Source of the DNA: Sideroxyarcus sp045866275
GTDB lineage: Bacteria; Pseudomonadota; Gammaproteobacteria; Burkholderiales; Gallionellaceae
NCBI GenBank assembly: GCA_045866275.1
Contig: BAAFRX010000005.1
Span: 1 to 64,000, forward strand
Reading direction: 5' to 3'
Length of the DNA: 64,000 nucleotides
Positions 52,864 through 63,286 of the stretch are shown in pieces. Under the pieces are notes generated by a model. It was given only the letters and a program-made list of their open reading frames with translations, was not told the DNA's origin and did not search any database. The translations under genes were made by a program, and so were the position numbers. Numbering within the stretch: the stretch's first letter is position 1; every line of letters begins with the position of its first letter.

Positions 52864-53731
52864 TTTCCTGCGCCGCCTGACCCTCTTGTTGTTCCTGCTG
52901 CTGGCTGTGCCGGCTTGCGCAGCCGAGGCGCCTGCGCCGGTGCGCATCGGGCTGACACCGGTCTTCCTCGACGATCAGGCCACCTTCGTCAAGGCCTGGG
53001 GCAGCTACCTGGAACTCCACATGCAGCGCCCCATCACCTTCGTCCAGCGCGGCAGCTACCGCGAGATCATCGACATGCTGCGCGAAGGCAAGCTGGATTT
53101 CGCCTGGCTATGCGGCTATCCCTATGTGGTCAACAAAAATGTGTTCCGGCTGGTCGCCGTCCCGCTGTACAAGGGCAGGCCGTTGTACCAGTCCTACATC
53201 ATCGTTCCCGCCACTGATCACACGAGCCGCTCAATCAACGATCTGCGCGGCAAGGTCTTCGCCTTCTCCGACCCGGATTCCAATTCCGGACATCTATATC
53301 CGGAGTTTCTGATCGCACAGCAGGGGAATCAGCCGCACACCTTCTTTGCCAGGACGTTCTATACCTGGGCGCACCGCAAAGTGGTTGAAGCCGTCGCCAG
53401 TGGTCTCGCGCAAGGCGGCGCCGTGGATGGGTATGTGTGGGATACGCTCAATCTGCTGCATCCGGAGCTCACCCGAAAAACGCGGATCCTTCAGGAGTCG
53501 CCCCAGTTCGGACACCCGCCTTTCGTGGCCGGACCCAGCGCCACAACCAAAATGATCGGCGATCTGCAACAGGCCCTGTTCCACATGACGCACGACCCGC
53601 AGGGCGGGCCGATGCTCGGCAACCTCAACCTCGACGGTTTCGTCTATGGCGGCCCGGCCCTGTTCGACAGCATCGCGGAAATGTCCCGTGCGATAGAGAA
53701 ACAACGCAATGCTGCATCTCAAGGACGTTAG
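52856..53731 (+). CDS. PhnD-like periplasmic substrate-binding protein (sensor component)
   Basis: 291 residues. Signal peptide (LTLLLFLLLAVPACAAEA). A PhnD/TauA-type oxyanion-binding fold: PVRIGLTPVFLDDQATFVKAWGSYL, GKLDFAWLCGYPYVVNK near 80, DLRGKVFAFSDPDSNSGHLYPEF near 140 and GAVDGYVWDTLNLLHPEL near 195. No ABC permease or ATPase follows; instead a histidine kinase overlaps its end by 23 bases. The same gene order occurs in AioX-AioS-AioR and ArxX-ArxS-ArxR, where the binding protein senses arsenite. Ligand here unknown. Confidence 0.88.
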   Translation: MSDFLRRLTLLLFLLLAVPACAAEAPAPVRIGLTPVFLDDQATFVKAWGSYLELHMQRPITFVQRGSYREIIDMLREGKLDFAWLCGYPYVVNKNVFRLVAVPLYKGRPLYQSYIIVPATDHTSRSINDLRGKVFAFSDPDSNSGHLYPEFLIAQQGNQPHTFFARTFYTWAHRKVVEAVASGLAQGGAVDGYVWDTLNLLHPELTRKTRILQESPQFGHPPFVAGPSATTKMIGDLQQALFHMTHDPQGGPMLGNLNLDGFVYGGPALFDSIAEMSRAIEKQRNAASQGR

Positions 53732-55159
53732 CCTCAACTACAAGATTCCGCTGCGGGTGGCGGCTCTGGTCATCTCGACCGCCAGCCTGCTTGCCTCGGT
53801 GCTGGTGTACCGCAGCGTCAACGACCTGCGCGACACCATGATGCTCAACGCCGAGAGCATCGGTCGCATCCTGGACAACACCCTGGTTGAACCCCTGTTA
53901 CACGATGACGTCTGGCGCGCCTTCGAAATCATCAAGTCGCCCTTCGTCGCCTCGGCGAGACAGGCAACTTTGCAGGGCGCCGAATATACGCTGGTTCTGG
54001 ATGCACACAATCGGACTTATGTATCGACCCTGCCCGAACGCTTCCCCATCCTGGGCGATCCGCTCGCGGCCGATGCCGAACTGGGCGAACTGCTGCCCGT
54101 CATCACGAAGAACGGGCATGCGCCTCTCTTGGTGGTTCACACTTCCCATTCCGGCCGCTTCTTCTTGATCGCCGACATCCAGTCGGATGGCGTGCATCTG
54201 GGCACGCTGCTCATGAGCTATTCCCGGGAACCCTTCGACCAGCGTTTCTATAGCCTGATCCGCTCCGCCATGCTCATCACCCTGCTGGTGCTGGCCGTGC
54301 TGCTGCCGCTCGGCATCTACTGGGGACGGCGCATGGCTGATCCCCTGCTGCACCTGTCTCAGGCCATGAACCGCTCCGGCCCCGCTTTGCCGGATCCGGA
54401 CGAACTGTCGGTCGAGGAGTCGCACGACGAGATCGGGCAACTGGCCAAGTCCTTCAAGACCATGCTGGCTGAACTGAAAGAAAAAGAACAATTGCAGCAA
54501 CAGGTGATCGCCGCCGACCGGCTGGCCGCCATCGGCCGCCTGTCCGCCGGCATCGCGCACGAAATCAACAACCCGCTGGGCGGCATGCTCAACGCCATCA
54601 GCACCTTCAAGCGCCACGGCGCACAAGACCCCCTGACGCAGAAGACCCTCTCCCTGCTTGAGCGCGGCCTGCTACAGATCAAGGAAACCGTCGCCGCGCT
54701 GCTGGTCGAAGCCAAGGCGCAGACGCGCCCGTTCGACCTCAACGACGTGGCCGACATCTGCACCCTGATCCACCCGGACGTCGAAAAGAAACCGGTCCAT
54801 TTCACGCGCCAGATCGACATCGCCGATGCGCAGAACGTGCCCTCCACGCTGGCGCGTCAGGTCATCATCAACCTGCTGCTGAACGCCATCCAGGCCACTC
54901 CTGCGCACGGCCATATCCATCTGCGCCTTTACAGCGATGCGCAATCTCTCTTCATCGTGGTGCAGAACAACGGTTCCTACATCCCGCCGGAGCGCGTCGC
55001 CTTCCTGTTTGAACCCTTCACCTCCTTGAGCGAGAATGGCAACGGGCTCGGTTTGTGGGTCGTCTACCAGATCGTGCAGCAACTGGGCGGCCTCATCACC
55101 GTACAGAGCGAACCCGACAAGACGCAATTCACCGTGCAACTTCCCCTGGAAAAAACAAC

Positions 55160-55163
<4 letters not shown>
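53709..55163 (+). CDS. Membrane sensor histidine kinase of the three-component system
   Basis: 484 residues. Membrane helix 1 about 14-36, periplasmic domain about 37-182, helix 2 about 184-205, HAMP about 205-260. HisKA has GIAHEINNPLGGML (His284), and the ATPase domain has NLLLNAIQATP and GNGLGLWVVYQIVQQLGG. The NtrB-like H-E-x-N-N-P box fits kinases that pair with sigma54 activators. It overlaps the binding-protein gene by 23 bases and the regulator by 4. Confidence 0.92.
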
Positions 55164-56530
<1,367 letters not shown>

Positions 56531-56580
56531 GCAGGATGGGCGATCCAGCGAACGTTGCCTGACCGTGTGTCTACATGAAA

Positions 56581-56606
56581 AAACGGGCATCCGAAGATGC
56601 CCGTTT
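56581..56606. terminator. Bidirectional terminator between the regulator and porin genes
   Basis: An 11-bp stem AAACGGGCATC / GATGCCCGTTT with a CGAA tetraloop. A-rich sequence precedes it and T-rich sequence follows it, so it can end both the plus-strand regulator operon and the minus-strand porin gene. Confidence 0.92.
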
Positions 56607-56636
56607 TACGTACGCTGATTCAAGCCAAGACTGGAA

Positions 56637-57701
56637 TCAGAAGTTGTAGCTCATCCCAATACTTGCGCCATTATGATTTTTACCAGCGACATTCGAACTT
56701 CCGCCGCCATGTCCATAACCATCGACGGTGAACGCGGCATTAGCGTCGTTGTTGGTTCTTGCCAAAACGGCATGGAGGGCCATCTTCTTGGAAAGATTAT
56801 GGTCATACCCGATCGCGATTTGACTGCCGCCTGACTGTGGAGAGCGACTCAAATTATCCGCACTGGAATATTGAGCCTTGATCACATCGTTTTCGCCGAG
56901 ATTATAGGCCGCTCCGATGTTGTAGACATTTTGCGTGGTAGAAGCGCTGGTGGGGGACTTCTGCTTGCTGTTGACCCACTGCGCCGTCACCATGGCATCA
57001 CCGAGACTGTAGCTGGCAGCAAGAGAGCCATTCTTGCTATCTTCTAGAGTCGTGAGGGTCTTAAAGTAAACACCGTGCACGTTGATGCCCATATTGGCAT
57101 AATCAAACTTGACGCCGTAACTATCATGACCACTGACCGACTTGGCCTTGGAATCCAGCGTTGAGCCGGGAATATAAGTCAGGCTGGCATTGAAACCACT
57201 CACGGTTGGCGTTTGATACACCAATACGCCACTTAAACGGCCGCCCACACCCCGTCCTTGGTTAAAGTTACCCGCATCACCCATTTGATCGGCGAAGAGG
57301 TTGGAGTCATATGCCCACTGGTTAGCCCCCCCCATACGACCGGCCTTGATGGAACCAAAATCGCTGCTGTCCACACCGATAAACATATCGCGCGCATTGC
57401 TAAACACCTGCCCTGAGGTCGTGCCGCCGTTACCATCAGATACCCCGCTCCGGCCAACCGCATTGACCCCCGATTCAAGCTGAAACACCCCCTTCAATCC
57501 ATATTCCAAATCATGTTGCCCCTTGACGCCGAAACGCGAAGAATTCGAATTCAAGGCAGTGTCACTCTTACCGGCAGCCGTAGATCCGGTCACCGAATCA
57601 ACGGACACGTGTACACGACCATACACGGTTACGTCGTCAGCCATTGCAACGGCCGGCGCCAGAGCTGCCGCCACGGCAATACTGATAAGTTTCTTGTTCA
57701 T
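56637..57701 (-). CDS. General outer-membrane porin (Porin_4 / OmpC-like)
   Basis: 354 residues. Signal peptide to about residue 21 (LISIAVAAALAPAVAMA), then DDVTVYGRVHVSVDSV, SSRFGVKGQHDLEYGLKGVFQLESGV, RDMFIGVDSSDFGSIKAGR (the loop-L3/PEFGG-like region) and a C-terminal strand ending GMSYNF with terminal Phe required for outer-membrane insertion. A 16-strand trimeric porin is expected. It sits alone, with 218 bases of AT-rich leader upstream. Confidence 0.93.
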   Translation of the reverse strand: MNKKLISIAVAAALAPAVAMADDVTVYGRVHVSVDSVTGSTAAGKSDTALNSNSSRFGVKGQHDLEYGLKGVFQLESGVNAVGRSGVSDGNGGTTSGQVFSNARDMFIGVDSSDFGSIKAGRMGGANQWAYDSNLFADQMGDAGNFNQGRGVGGRLSGVLVYQTPTVSGFNASLTYIPGSTLDSKAKSVSGHDSYGVKFDYANMGINVHGVYFKTLTTLEDSKNGSLAASYSLGDAMVTAQWVNSKQKSPTSASTTQNVYNIGAAYNLGENDVIKAQYSSADNLSRSPQSGGSQIAIGYDHNLSKKMALHAVLARTNNDANAAFTVDGYGHGGGSSNVAGKNHNGASIGMSYNF

Positions 57702-57919
57702 GCTTTTACCCCCTTTTCAAATTAACGAGAACAGCGAAAATTTAGCTGTCCAAAACCATTAAGCAAATCACGTGCCAAGCACAAAATTAACCCAACTTGA
57801 CCGAGGTAAAGCGCATCATCTCAAGAAAAGATGATTAAAAGGGCTGTACCGGCATCCAAGCATTACCAACGAGTGGCAGAATTAAATGAAGAGCATTACG
57901 GTTTGGTAATAAACAAAAA
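57702..57919. other. AT-rich region upstream of the porin gene and downstream of moaA
   Basis: 218 bases with no gene. It must contain the porin promoter. I see no clear operator palindrome or Moco-type riboswitch fold by eye. Confidence 0.4.
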
Positions 57920-59023
57920 TCACCCGCCAATGTACGACATTTCCACCTTGTTCTGCATATAGCTCGTTAACAAGTGACGTTGTAGCGAATAGCGGTCGGC
58001 ACGCCGCCCCCATTGGTCTGCAATCAGGTTGGTCAGGACGCGATCGGAGACTTGCTGGCGGAGGGGCGCGCGCAGGTCCAGCCCGTCGCCCGCGAACAGG
58101 CAGGTATAAAGCTTGCCGTCGGTGGACAGACGCGCGCGGGTGCATTCATGGCAGAACGCCTGGGTGACCGAGGCGATCACGCCGATCTCGCCCGCACCGT
58201 CGGCGTAACGCCAGCGCTCGGCGACTTCGCCGTGATAGTTGGGATCAACCTGTTGCAGCGGATAGTGCGCGGCAATGCGGTCGAGTATTGCGCGCGCCGG
58301 CACCACCTCGTCCATGCGCCAGCCATTGCTGCAACCCACATCCATGTATTCGATGAAACGCAGCACGACACCGCTGTGGCGGAAGTGCTCCGCCATCTGC
58401 ACGATCTCATGTTCGTTCGCGCCGCGCTTGACTACCATGTTGACCTTGACCGGTGCCAGCCCCACCGCCTGCGCGGTGGCGATGCCGTCCAGCACGGTTT
58501 CAACCGGCACATCGGTATCGCTCATCAGGCGGAAAGTCTCCTGGCTCAACCCATCCAGACTGACGGTAACGCGCGCCAGGCCGGCATCCTTGAGGCTTTG
58601 CGCTTTCTTGGCCAACAACACGCCGTTGGTGGTGAGCGCGATCTCGACCGGCTTGCCTTCGTTGGTTTGCAGCACGGCCAACTTTTCGATCAAGTGCTCC
58701 ACCCCCTTGCGCAACAAGGGTTCGCCGCCGGTGATGCGCAGTTTTTGCACGCCCAGCCGGATGAACACCTGCGCCAGCCGCTCGATTTCCTCAAAATTGA
58801 GCAGGTCGGCGCGCGGCAGGAAGTGATGACTTTCGTCATAAATTTCGCGCGGCATGCAGTAGGTACAGCGCAGGTTGCAGCGGTCGGTAACGGAGATGCG
58901 CAAATCGCGCAACGGGCGCTGCAGCGTGTCCAATATCTCCCCGGCATGGTCGCGCGGCACATCGAACGCGCGGTAGTCGGCGATCGTGCCGCTCGGGAGG
59001 ATGGGAATGGTGATCGGGCTCAT
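57920..59023 (-). CDS. moaA: GTP 3',8-cyclase MoaA (radical SAM)
   Basis: 367 residues. It performs the first Moco step with MoaC. N-terminal radical-SAM cluster C-x3-C-x2-C in DRCNLRCTYCMP near 50-60, TGGEPLLRKGVEHL near 105, and VSLDGLSQETFRLMSD near 160. The C-terminal cluster lies in CHECTRARLSTDGKLYTCLF near 285-305, and the terminal Gly-Gly (SYIGG) is essential in the family. The start MSPITIP at 59023 was chosen because upstream in-frame sequence is not MoaA-like. It lies 55 bases after the MobB-like gene. Confidence 0.96.
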   Translation of the reverse strand: MSPITIPILPSGTIADYRAFDVPRDHAGEILDTLQRPLRDLRISVTDRCNLRCTYCMPREIYDESHHFLPRADLLNFEEIERLAQVFIRLGVQKLRITGGEPLLRKGVEHLIEKLAVLQTNEGKPVEIALTTNGVLLAKKAQSLKDAGLARVTVSLDGLSQETFRLMSDTDVPVETVLDGIATAQAVGLAPVKVNMVVKRGANEHEIVQMAEHFRHSGVVLRFIEYMDVGCSNGWRMDEVVPARAILDRIAAHYPLQQVDPNYHGEVAERWRYADGAGEIGVIASVTQAFCHECTRARLSTDGKLYTCLFAGDGLDLRAPLRQQVSDRVLTNLIADQWGRRADRYSLQRHLLTSYMQNKVEMSYIGG

Positions 59024-59078
59024 ATCTTTCGCACAAAATCCAAATAGTTGGATTCCAGCAAGTTTCGCGCCAGACTTT

Positions 59079-59579
59079 TCAGCACGGCGATGCCTCCGCA
59101 TGGTCGAAAATATGCGTGGCGATCGCTTCGATCTGGTCGCGTGCAAAGCAGAACGGCACTTCCGTCCCGGATGCGCCGCCCATCACCACGGCATGAATAC
59201 GGGTATCGCGGCGATACAGCGGCTCGCTGCCATCATCGCTGCGCCGCACTTCCAGCCCGGGCAGCGGTGCATCATCAAATCCCACGGCCAGCACCAGATC
59301 GCACGGCGCCAGATGGCGCGCCAGGGCAATCGGATCGGGTTCACCACCGTGCGGCGTTTCGCACAGCAGACCCCAGCGGTCGCGGTGGGCGATGAGGGTT
59401 TGCGGGCAGCCGCTGGCGCGCAGGTTGGCGGTGTCCGAACCGGGCTTGTCCATGTCGAACGGTTTGTGCGCGTGCTTGACGACGGCGGTGCGAATGCCGC
59501 GAAAGGCGAACTCTTCCACCAGCTTCACCACCAGTTCGCTGCGCCCGCTGCCGTAGCCGCAGATGCGATAGATCTTCAT
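59079..59579 (-). CDS. Second MobB-like protein with degenerate P-loop
   Basis: 166 residues, clearly related to MobB (41519-42010): GIRTAVVKHAHKPFDMDKPGSDTANLRASG parallels its KHAHHKVELDTPGKDSYR region, and DLVLAVGFDDAPLPGLEV matches the ADLVLAEGF segment. The Walker A motif is CGYGSGRSE instead of GHSGAGKTT, one residue shorter with Arg for the essential Lys, so GTP binding is probably lost or altered. Position between tatC (4-base overlap) and moaA suggests a Moco-delivery or scaffold role coupled to Tat export. Confidence 0.82.
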   Translation of the reverse strand: MKIYRICGYGSGRSELVVKLVEEFAFRGIRTAVVKHAHKPFDMDKPGSDTANLRASGCPQTLIAHRDRWGLLCETPHGGEPDPIALARHLAPCDLVLAVGFDDAPLPGLEVRRSDDGSEPLYRRDTRIHAVVMGGASGTEVPFCFARDQIEAIATHIFDHAEASPC

Positions 59580-60307
59580 GAAACCACCTTGGCGACCGGG
59601 CGAGCCATGCGATGCGCAACGAGGATGCCAGCTTCATACAGCAGCCACATCGGCACGGCCAGCATGAATTGAGAAATGATGTCGGGCGGGGTAAGAATGG
59701 CGCCGACAACGAACGCGCCCACGATGACGTAGGGGCGCGCCTCGCGCAATTTTGCCGTACCCACCCAGCCCATATGCACCATCACGACCACGGCGACCGG
59801 CACCTGAAACGCGAATCCGAATGCCATGAACATGCCGAGCACGAAGCTCAAGTACTTGTCGATGTCGGTCATCACCGCCACGCCCTGCGGTGCGGCAGCC
59901 GTGACGAAACCAAACACGGCCGGCAGCACGGCAAAATACACGAAGGCCATCCCGGTCAGGAACAGCAACACGCTGGCAACGATGAGCGGCAACAGCAGGC
60001 GCTTCTCGTGCGCGTACAGGCCGGGCGCGACGAATTTCCAAGCTTGCAACAGGATGTAGGGCAGCGCGATAAGAAAGGCCAGCATCATGGCCAGTTTGAC
60101 CGGCACGAAGAAAGGCGTGGTGACATCGGTGGCAATCATCTGCCCGCCCTGCGGCAGCTTCGCCAGCAGCGGTTGCGCCAGCACGGCATACAGGTCGGCG
60201 GCCCATGGGAACAGACAGACAAAGACCAGCAACATCGCGATCAGGGCATGGGTGACGCGGACGCGCAACTCGATCAGATGCGCGATGAGGGCTTGTTGGG
60301 TGCTCAT
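59576..60307 (-). CDS. tatC: Sec-independent translocase TatC
   Basis: 243 residues with six membrane spans. LIAHLIELRVRVTHALIAML is the family N-terminal signature, followed by TDVTTPFFVPVKLAMMLAF near 62 and FGFAFQVPVAVVVMVHMG near 160. It recognises the twin-arginine signals of folded exported proteins such as the molybdoenzyme at 47217-49850. It overlaps tatB and the MobB-like gene by 4 bases each. Confidence 0.96.
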   Translation of the reverse strand: MSTQQALIAHLIELRVRVTHALIAMLLVFVCLFPWAADLYAVLAQPLLAKLPQGGQMIATDVTTPFFVPVKLAMMLAFLIALPYILLQAWKFVAPGLYAHEKRLLLPLIVASVLLFLTGMAFVYFAVLPAVFGFVTAAAPQGVAVMTDIDKYLSFVLGMFMAFGFAFQVPVAVVVMVHMGWVGTAKLREARPYVIVGAFVVGAILTPPDIISQFMLAVPMWLLYEAGILVAHRMARPVAKVVS

Positions 60308-60648
60308 GCTTTATTCGGCAGATCAGGCACAACCGCCTGCTTTATCGTCTGCACGGGCTGCTCCAGTTCGCGCTCCAGTTGGCCAAGATCGCGCTCGATA
60401 TCGTGGCCGGCCTGCTGCACCGAGCGTTCAAGCGCCTCGGCTTCCGCCTTGACCTGCCGCTCCACCTCACGCAACTCCTCCAGTTCCACACTGCTGCCAA
60501 TATCACGCTTGACGCTGTTGACATAACGCTGCACCCGCCCCCACAGCTGCCCCAGCGTGCGCGCCACTTTGGGCAGACGTTCGGGGCCGATCACCACCAG
60601 TGCCACCAGCATGATGACCATGATCTCACTGAAGCCGATATCGAACAC
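60304..60648 (-). CDS. tatB: Sec-independent translocase TatB
   Basis: 114 residues. MFDIGFSEIMVIMLVALVVIGPERLPKVA has the Glu in the membrane helix and the G-P hinge diagnostic of TatB, followed by an amphipathic helix and a long charged coiled region. It forms the receptor complex with TatC. It overlaps tatC by 4 bases and lies 35 bases after tatA. Confidence 0.96.
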   Translation of the reverse strand: MFDIGFSEIMVIMLVALVVIGPERLPKVARTLGQLWGRVQRYVNSVKRDIGSSVELEELREVERQVKAEAEALERSVQQAGHDIERDLGQLERELEQPVQTIKQAVVPDLPNKA

Positions 60649-60683
60649 GTTTGCTTCCGCCTTTCAAATGCAGCCGCGCGGCA

Positions 60684-60902
60684 TCACGCGCGACTATGCG
60701 TCTTGCTCTTGACTTCGCCCTCGATCACCTTGTCGTCGGCCTGCAGTTGTTTCGCCGCGTCATCATCAGTCTTCATGCCTTCCTTGAAGCCCTTGACCGC
60801 TCCGCCCAAATCGCTGCCGATATTGCGCAGTTTCTTGGTGCCGAAGATCAGGACGACGACCAGCAACACGATCAGCCAATGCCAGATACTGAATGAACCC
60901 AT
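60684..60902 (-). CDS. tatA: Sec-independent translocase TatA
   Basis: 72 residues. Membrane helix SIWHWLIVLLVVVLIFGTKKL with the F-G hinge, then the amphipathic helix RNIGSDLGGAVKGFKEGM and an acidic/basic tail. It oligomerises to form the export pore. The ATG at 60902 gives MGSFSIWHW, the standard TatA start. First gene of tatABC-mobB-like-moaA. Confidence 0.96.
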   Translation of the reverse strand: MGSFSIWHWLIVLLVVVLIFGTKKLRNIGSDLGGAVKGFKEGMKTDDDAAKQLQADDKVIEGEVKSKTHSRA

Positions 60903-61368
60903 GGTTTTCTCCTTGATATAAAGCGTTTCTCTACGCCGGATTGCACGTTGGCATATTGCCATGCGTTTGCAAGTTTAAGCAATAAACAGGCCAGTAAAAA
61001 AGTGGCTTCTTCGGTCGCCCCTTCTTCATGTGACACAAACACCCGCAGCATCAGGCGGTGTACAGACGGCTCTTGAAGCTGACCGTCCTGGCATAGTCGC
61101 CCTTGTCCACCTTGCGCAGATTGGACCAGGTGCCATAGCCGGTTTCAGAGAGGCGCGAATCGAGGCACTCCGATTTGTCCTTAATGGGCCGAGCATGGCA
61201 TCGACCCTCTACGGCGGGGTGCGGACCTCGCCGTGACCGGCAATGCGTTTTCAAGATTTGTACAGGCTAACAGAAAAAGGGCTTTGGGCATCAAGCAAGA
61301 GAGTGTCGCGGCATTGTACCCGGGGAAATGCTGAACACGGCGTCATGGCACGTGTTAGCAACCCGCCA
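60903..61368. other. Gap between tatA and the NYN gene, possible gene remnant
   Basis: 466 bases with no recognised gene. A minus-strand frame ending at 61051 reads CLDSRLSETGYGTWSNL and KVDKGDYARTVSFKSRLY, a plausible natural protein end, but lacks a good start and upstream homology; it may be a leftover C-terminus. The tatA promoter should lie at 60903-61000. Confidence 0.4.
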
Positions 61369-62193
61369 TCACTCCGCCGCCGGCAACCGAATCGTGTATT
61401 GCCCCGACTTCTCATCCTTCGCCAGCACGACCAGTTTGTGTTGCTGCGCGTCTTCCATCAATTCCTTGAATGAGCGGTAGCCATAATAGGATTCGGTGAA
61501 CCCGGGTTTGCGCCGTTGCATGGTGGGTTTGACCATCGAGTACCAGAGCTTCTCGTCCGAGCCGCGTTCCGAAATAAGACCCTCGACAGTTTCAAGCAAA
61601 AAATCCATCGCTTCATGTTTCTTGTCTTCGTCGCCCTTGGGGGCTGCCGGTTTTGCGGCCTCGGCTTTGGCCTTGGCCGGCGTTTTCTTGGCGGCCTGTT
61701 TCGTCTTGGCTTCCTGCACGCGCACCAGATCGTCGTAGAAGATGAACTCGTCGCAGTTGGCGCTCAACAAGTCGGAGGTGGAATCCTTCACGCCGATGCC
61801 GATGACGTATTTGTTGTTCTCGCGCAGCTTGGAGACCAGCGGCGAGAAGTCCGAATCGCCGCTGATGATGACGAAGGTATCGACGTGGGATTTGGTGTAG
61901 CAAAGATCGAGCGCATCGACGACCAGGCGGATGTCGGCGGAATTCTTGCCGCTCTGCCGCACATGCGGGATTTCGATCAGTTCGAAGTTGGCCTCGTGCA
62001 TGGTGGCCTTGAATTCCTTGTAGCGTTCCCAGTCGCAATAGGCTTTCTTGACCACGATGCTGCCTTTGAGCAGCAGGCGTTCCAGCACTTTTTTGATTTC
62101 GAACGGCGCGTATTTGGCATCGCGCACGCCCAGCGCCACGTTCTCAAAGTCGCAGAACAGCGCCATGTTGGTGATTTCGGGTTGGTTTGCCAT
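61369..62193 (-). CDS. NYN-domain (LabA-like) protein with C-terminal OST-HTH/LOTUS domain
   Basis: 274 residues. N-terminal PIN-like NYN domain (about 8-160): ALFCDFENVALG (first Asp), KKAYCDWERYKEFK, GKNSADIRLVVDALDLCY and IISGDSDFSPLVSKLRE near 110 (catalytic Asp cluster). A Lys/Ala-rich linker (KTPAKAKAEAAKP) joins it to a LOTUS-type RNA-binding domain (about 195-274) with KPGFTESYYGYRSFKELMEDA. Probably an RNA-binding nuclease. The start MANQPEITN at 62193 has the family N-terminus. A copy of its last ~23 codons lies at 38339-38415. Confidence 0.9.
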   Translation of the reverse strand: MANQPEITNMALFCDFENVALGVRDAKYAPFEIKKVLERLLLKGSIVVKKAYCDWERYKEFKATMHEANFELIEIPHVRQSGKNSADIRLVVDALDLCYTKSHVDTFVIISGDSDFSPLVSKLRENNKYVIGIGVKDSTSDLLSANCDEFIFYDDLVRVQEAKTKQAAKKTPAKAKAEAAKPAAPKGDEDKKHEAMDFLLETVEGLISERGSDEKLWYSMVKPTMQRRKPGFTESYYGYRSFKELMEDAQQHKLVVLAKDEKSGQYTIRLPAAE

Positions 62194-62338
62194 CTGCGCT
62201 CCTTGTTTGATTTGGTCCCGCCTGCGCGGAATGACGATATTTAACGCGCCTGCTTCGACCTTGATGTGCCCCATGTCTGTCCCACATGAGGCGCGCGCCC
62301 TTTGCATGTTTCAGTGGGGCGAGCTTCCGCGAATTTCT

Positions 62339-63235
62339 TTAGCCAATCACATCGCGCAAAGCATCCCCCAGGCCGGGAAATCGGAAGGTATGTCCGGCGG
62401 CGACGAATTTTCCCGGCACCACACGCTGCCCTTCCAGGAGCAGGCTGGCGCGCTCGCCCATGCCCAGGCGCAACAGCCATGCCGGTGCGACGAACCAGGC
62501 CGGGCGCCGCACCGCCTGTGCAAGGGCGGCGGTGAATGCGCGATTGGTTGCAGGCTCCGGTGCGGCCAGATTGAAAGCGCCATGCGCCTGCGGGTCATGC
62601 AACAGACGCACCGTCAGCGCAACATGATCGTCGATATGGATCCAGCTCATCCATTGCCGCCCGTCGCCGAGGCGCGCGCCCATTCCCAGTTTGAACGGGA
62701 GCAACATTTTGCCCAGCAGTCCGCCCTCGCGGCTCAACACAGGTGCCGTGCGCAACAGACAGACGCGCACCCTGTTTTTTTCTGCCACCAGTGCCGCCTG
62801 TTCCCATGCCTGGCACAGTTCCGCGGAGAAACCGGTACCCGCGCTGGCGTTTTCGTCCAGCACGGTGTCGCCGCGGTCGCCGTAGAACCCCACCGCCGAA
62901 CCGCTCAACAGCACCGCCGGTTTGTGCTCGGCGAGGTTGATGCGGCGCACCAACTCGTCGGTCAGGGTGACGCGGCTGTCCCACAGCACCTGTTTGCGCC
63001 GCGCCGACCACCTTGCATCGACGATGGGCTCCCCCGCTAGATTGATCACTGCATCGAAAGCCATTTGCGGAGTCCACGCGGCGAGCGATGCCACGGCTTG
63101 CACGCCCGCGCCGCACTTTGCGGCCACGCGTTCGGGATGCCGGCTCAATACCGTCAGCTCATGCCCTTCCGCGCGCAATGCCCGGCACAACGCGCGTCCG
63201 ATCAAGCCAGTCCCGCCCGTGATGAAAATGCGCAT
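62339..63235 (-). CDS. TIGR01777-type NAD-dependent epimerase/dehydratase (YfcH-like)
   Basis: 298 residues. Rossmann N-terminus MRIFITGGTGLIGRALCRAL, INLAGEPIVDARWSARRKQVL near 66, SGSAVGFYGDRGDTVLDE near 112 (Tyr of the active site), RTAPVLSREGGLLGKMLLPFKLGMG near 163 and WIHIDDHV near 198. A C-terminal DUF1731 domain ends FRFPGLGDALRDVIG. Physiological substrate unknown. The gene is divergent from bioA. Confidence 0.92.
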   Translation of the reverse strand: MRIFITGGTGLIGRALCRALRAEGHELTVLSRHPERVAAKCGAGVQAVASLAAWTPQMAFDAVINLAGEPIVDARWSARRKQVLWDSRVTLTDELVRRINLAEHKPAVLLSGSAVGFYGDRGDTVLDENASAGTGFSAELCQAWEQAALVAEKNRVRVCLLRTAPVLSREGGLLGKMLLPFKLGMGARLGDGRQWMSWIHIDDHVALTVRLLHDPQAHGAFNLAAPEPATNRAFTAALAQAVRRPAWFVAPAWLLRLGMGERASLLLEGQRVVPGKFVAAGHTFRFPGLGDALRDVIG

Positions 63236-63286
63236 GCTGCCCCTCCGACCGATGTGATGCCCGCATCTTACGTTATGATGACGCGC

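Noticed and set aside
52856..53731. PhnD-like gene as part of a phosphonate ABC transporter
   Set aside because: No permease or ATPase gene lies nearby and the gene overlaps a histidine kinase, so a sensory role is favoured.
59024..59078. Moco riboswitch upstream of moaA
   Set aside because: Only 55 bases separate the genes and no long conserved fold is visible.
61051..61254. Small minus-strand gene between tatA and the NYN gene
   Set aside because: The C-terminal half looks protein-like, but the N-terminal half is shadow-like, with no ribosome-binding site and no recognised family. Reported only as a possible remnant.
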